Assembly (NCBI GenBank): GCA_024231695.1
Contig: JAAEQF010000752.1
Coordinates: 1-34,683 of the forward strand
Direction: 5' to 3'
Source of the DNA: FCB group bacterium
GTDB taxonomy: Bacteria; Zixibacteria; MSB-5A5; GN15; JAAZOE01
DNA length: 34,683 nucleotides
Part shown: one piece after another, positions 33,223 through 34,683 of the stretch
Layout: each line of letters opens with the position of its first letter
Position numbering within the stretch: the first letter of the stretch is position 1
Program-made: the position numbers and the translations under genes
Notes under the pieces: generated by a model
Seen by the model: only the letters and a program-made list of their open reading frames with translations
What the model was told of the DNA's origin: nothing
Databases searched by the model: none

Positions 33223-33829
33223 GATTTTCGTCGTTATCGGTCTCTTTTGTGTTCTGTTCATACCGATCGACGTTCTCTGGGGGAAACTGCGCCCCGGTTA
33301 CAGCCGAGTGATAACGCCGGTGGCCGAGTTCACTGCCAATCTTATTGAGTTTTCCGATATTTCGTATGTTATGAAAACGGTGGATGATAACTTTTCGGTC
33401 GATGCCCAACTGACTATCGGCCGCCAGTTTTATAACAAGGAAGGACGCCGTCCGGCCGATCTGGTGACCTATAACCTGGTTCTTTGGGCTGCGCTGTTTC
33501 TGTCCACATTTTTCTTTATCGATTCCCGAGCGCGTCTGAAATTTCTTATAATCGCCCCTATCGTTCTCATTCTCTGGCATCTGTGCGATTTGACTATTTT
33601 CGCCAAAAATGCACATTGGATGTTGAAACAAAACCTCAATCAGAATTATCGCGGGATGATCGAATATAGTCATAGCTGGCAATGGTTCTGGTGGTGGGCA
33701 TTTGAACTCAATCAGAAAATCATCGATCCACTTTTACCGATACTGCTCTGGGTGATCTTTTGTTTCCGGTCGTTTTTCAGCCCATCTATCAGAAAAAAGA
33801 CTGAAAACCCGGCAGCGGCAAAGGGCTGA
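33197..33829 (+). CDS. Exosortase H-associated membrane protein (probable)
   Basis: 210 residues with hydrophobic segments near the N-terminus (IFVVIGLFCVLFIPIDVLWG), at about 97-114 (YNLVLWAALFLSTFFFID), 119-137 (FLIIAPIVLILWHLCDLTIF) and the C-terminus (DPLLPILLWVIFCFRSFF), plus an aromatic stretch (SHSWQWFWWWAFEL). A ~60-residue soluble loop lies after the first span (PGYSRVITPVAEFTANLIEF). I believe a family of exosortase H-associated membrane proteins has this layout, but I rely mainly on position: the ATG lies inside the end of xrtH (26-base overlap) and has no clear ribosome site, implying coupled translation. It probably forms a complex with XrtH or helps present its substrate. No catalytic motif is seen. 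Confidence 0.72.
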   Translation: MTNLSKPIRIFVVIGLFCVLFIPIDVLWGKLRPGYSRVITPVAEFTANLIEFSDISYVMKTVDDNFSVDAQLTIGRQFYNKEGRRPADLVTYNLVLWAALFLSTFFFIDSRARLKFLIIAPIVLILWHLCDLTIFAKNAHWMLKQNLNQNYRGMIEYSHSWQWFWWWAFELNQKIIDPLLPILLWVIFCFRSFFSPSIRKKTENPAAAKG

Positions 33830-34129
33830 AAAGCCTATCGCATCGCAATCCTCAGGTTAGTATAAACAGGCATTTTTAAGAATGCGAACGTCTCTTTTGG
33901 CCGGGCGGCTCTCGTCCGACAAGTCTAACGTGCTTATATATACAAGGTTACAACCCCAACCGTAGTCCCGGAAACAGTATTTTTCGCTTGCATAGAATCG
34001 GCGGAGAATGTATATTAGGGTATCGAAAACCGGAGAGGTATGTTTATTCATATCGGTTTTTTTGATATTGGAGTCTGCAGATAGGTTTGATAGTCAGAAC
34101 TGGTAAACGCAGGCGGATATTGAGTGACG
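33830..34129. other. Gene-free gap after the xrtH operon
   Basis: No gene is seen in 300 bases. GCATT...AATGC forms a small stem near 33870. A terminator-like structure lies at 34026-34063 (separate entry). No obvious promoter for the following gene. Confidence 0.4.
34026..34063 (+). terminator. Probable terminator after the xrtH operon
   Basis: AAAACCG (34026-34032) pairs with CGGTTTT (34054-34060), with an inner TATG/CATA stem, followed by TTT (seven T in all). It lies about 200 bases beyond the last stop. Confidence 0.5.
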
Positions 34130-34683
34130 ATGAATAGTGAAAACAGAGTAAAGTATCAGGAGGTTCACAGCGCCTCACGCGTTGATCGTTCGGCCCGGAT
34201 GATGCTTCTGGCGGTATCCCTGATCAGCAGTGCTCATCTACTGACTCTGGCTACTTCGTCGCCGGCTCATTCCTGGCTGGCCTGGATCAGCCTGGCTCCA
34301 CTGTTCATTGCCGTTCGTTATTTATCTCCGATCAGAGCCGCTGTGTCGGGTGCCTTCTGGGGATGCAGTCTTTACCTGTTTTCCTGGTATCTTAATTCGC
34401 AGGGCTTCGTTGGTTCGACCATTACTCCGGGATTTTCCAATTTTCTACTTTTGACGATTATACCGGCCGCATTTGTCGGTTTCGGTTCATTATATACTCG
34501 GCGTTTCGGGTTCAGTCCTCTGGCTTTGGCCACCGGCTGGATTGCAGTTGAACTCTGTCTGCAATCGATCGGCCTCAAACACAGTTTGTTGGCCGCCGAC
34601 GCTTCGTATGGCCCGTATCTCCAAGTAATTGCCAATCTGCTCGGCTACGGTTTTGTGGCCTTTCTGGTGGCTTTCACCAATGC
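34130..34683 (+). CDS. lnt: Apolipoprotein N-acyltransferase-like protein, N-terminal part (runs off window)
   Basis: An open frame of 184 codons from ATG 34130 continues past the window end. Several membrane spans: LLAVSLISSAHLLTLAT, WLAWISLAPLFIAVRYLSP, AVSGAFWGCSLYLFSWYLNS, FSNFLLLTIIPAAFVGFGSL, LALATGWIAVELCLQ and LGYGFVAFLVAFTNA. The order W..W..LAPLF.A.R, G...G..LYLFSWYL and A.GWIA.E....IGLKHSLLA...Y...LQ.IANL.G..G..FLV...NA is the N-terminal membrane part of Lnt, which N-acylates lipoproteins in the inner membrane. The catalytic nitrilase domain lies outside the window, so the call rests on the membrane half. A plausible GAG-type ribosome site is near 34122. Confidence 0.78.
   Translation, partial: MNSENRVKYQEVHSASRVDRSARMMLLAVSLISSAHLLTLATSSPAHSWLAWISLAPLFIAVRYLSPIRAAVSGAFWGCSLYLFSWYLNSQGFVGSTITPGFSNFLLLTIIPAAFVGFGSLYTRRFGFSPLALATGWIAVELCLQSIGLKHSLLAADASYGPYLQVIANLLGYGFVAFLVAFTN

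Noticed and set aside
33857-34051. 64-codon minus-strand ORF after the xrtH operon
   Set aside because: Runs across a terminator-like hairpin, no ribosome site and no recognisable features.
1-34683. CRISPR arrays, tRNA, rRNA, transposases, phage genes
   Set aside because: I looked for regularly spaced direct repeats, T-loop motifs and transposase or integrase motifs on both strands and found none; the repeats present are palindromic and irregular.

Overview
The window (34.7 kb, about half GC) looks like a chromosomal segment of a diderm bacterium. Evidence for two membranes: a partial apolipoprotein N-acyltransferase-like gene, a lipoprotein, many secreted proteins and an exosortase. The organism is probably from the Fibrobacteres-Chlorobi-Bacteroidetes side of the tree. 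The dockerin-like C-terminus of the 1587-residue protein (two GDANGD...NVGDAV..INYVFK.G units), the Cys-rich GG.PQG.G..C repeats and the VPTLSEWG C-terminus resemble what I remember from Candidatus Zixibacteria and relatives. That placement is inference; no rRNA or other marker gene is present. I see no tRNA, CRISPR array, transposase or phage gene.

Layout. 1-0.6 kb (+): the 3' end of a large secreted protein with a FlgD-like tail. 0.6-0.9 kb: an array of small palindromes. 0.9-2.8 kb (+): an AI-2E family permease whose last codons and stop lie inside a multi-hairpin palindromic element, then a hypothetical protein of a KSTGPKTPEGK family with unusual codon use. 2.8-3.06 kb: more repeats. 3.06-9.3 kb (-): a Cu(I) P-type ATPase, an ECF sigma factor with terminator, a membrane-anchored LytM/M23 peptidase, a 0.9-kb palindrome-rich gene-free stretch, an ArsC/Spx-like thioredoxin-fold protein, and a possible 60-residue membrane protein behind a strong promoter. 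9.5-13.9 kb (-): a giant one-component regulator, pseudokinase + 7 PAS + GAF + LuxR HTH.

14.1-17.3 kb (-): a tight operon yggS - DivIVA-like - PfkB kinase - purine nucleoside phosphorylase, with a promoter placed so that the mRNA may start at the first codon. 17.4-19.6 kb (-): a CHWC thioredoxin-domain (DUF255/YyaL) protein with its own terminator. 19.8-24.5 kb (-): a 1587-residue secreted repeat protein with dockerin modules. 24.8-25.9 kb (-): a propeller lipoprotein.

26.1-33.8 kb (+) is the most interesting part. A solute-binding-protein-like sensor candidate, a membrane histidine kinase and a sigma54-type response regulator are translationally coupled. They are followed by a gene with a plausible -24/-12 (sigma54) promoter that encodes a VPTLSEWG (IPTL-CTERM) sorting substrate, and then by exosortase H and a small membrane partner. 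This reads as a regulated surface-protein sorting island: a periplasmic signal drives the two-component system, sigma54 transcription of the substrate follows, and XrtH processes it. It resembles in logic the PrsK/PrsR-RpoN control known for PEP-CTERM proteins, but with a different kinase and an extra binding protein. The window ends inside an lnt-like gene (+).
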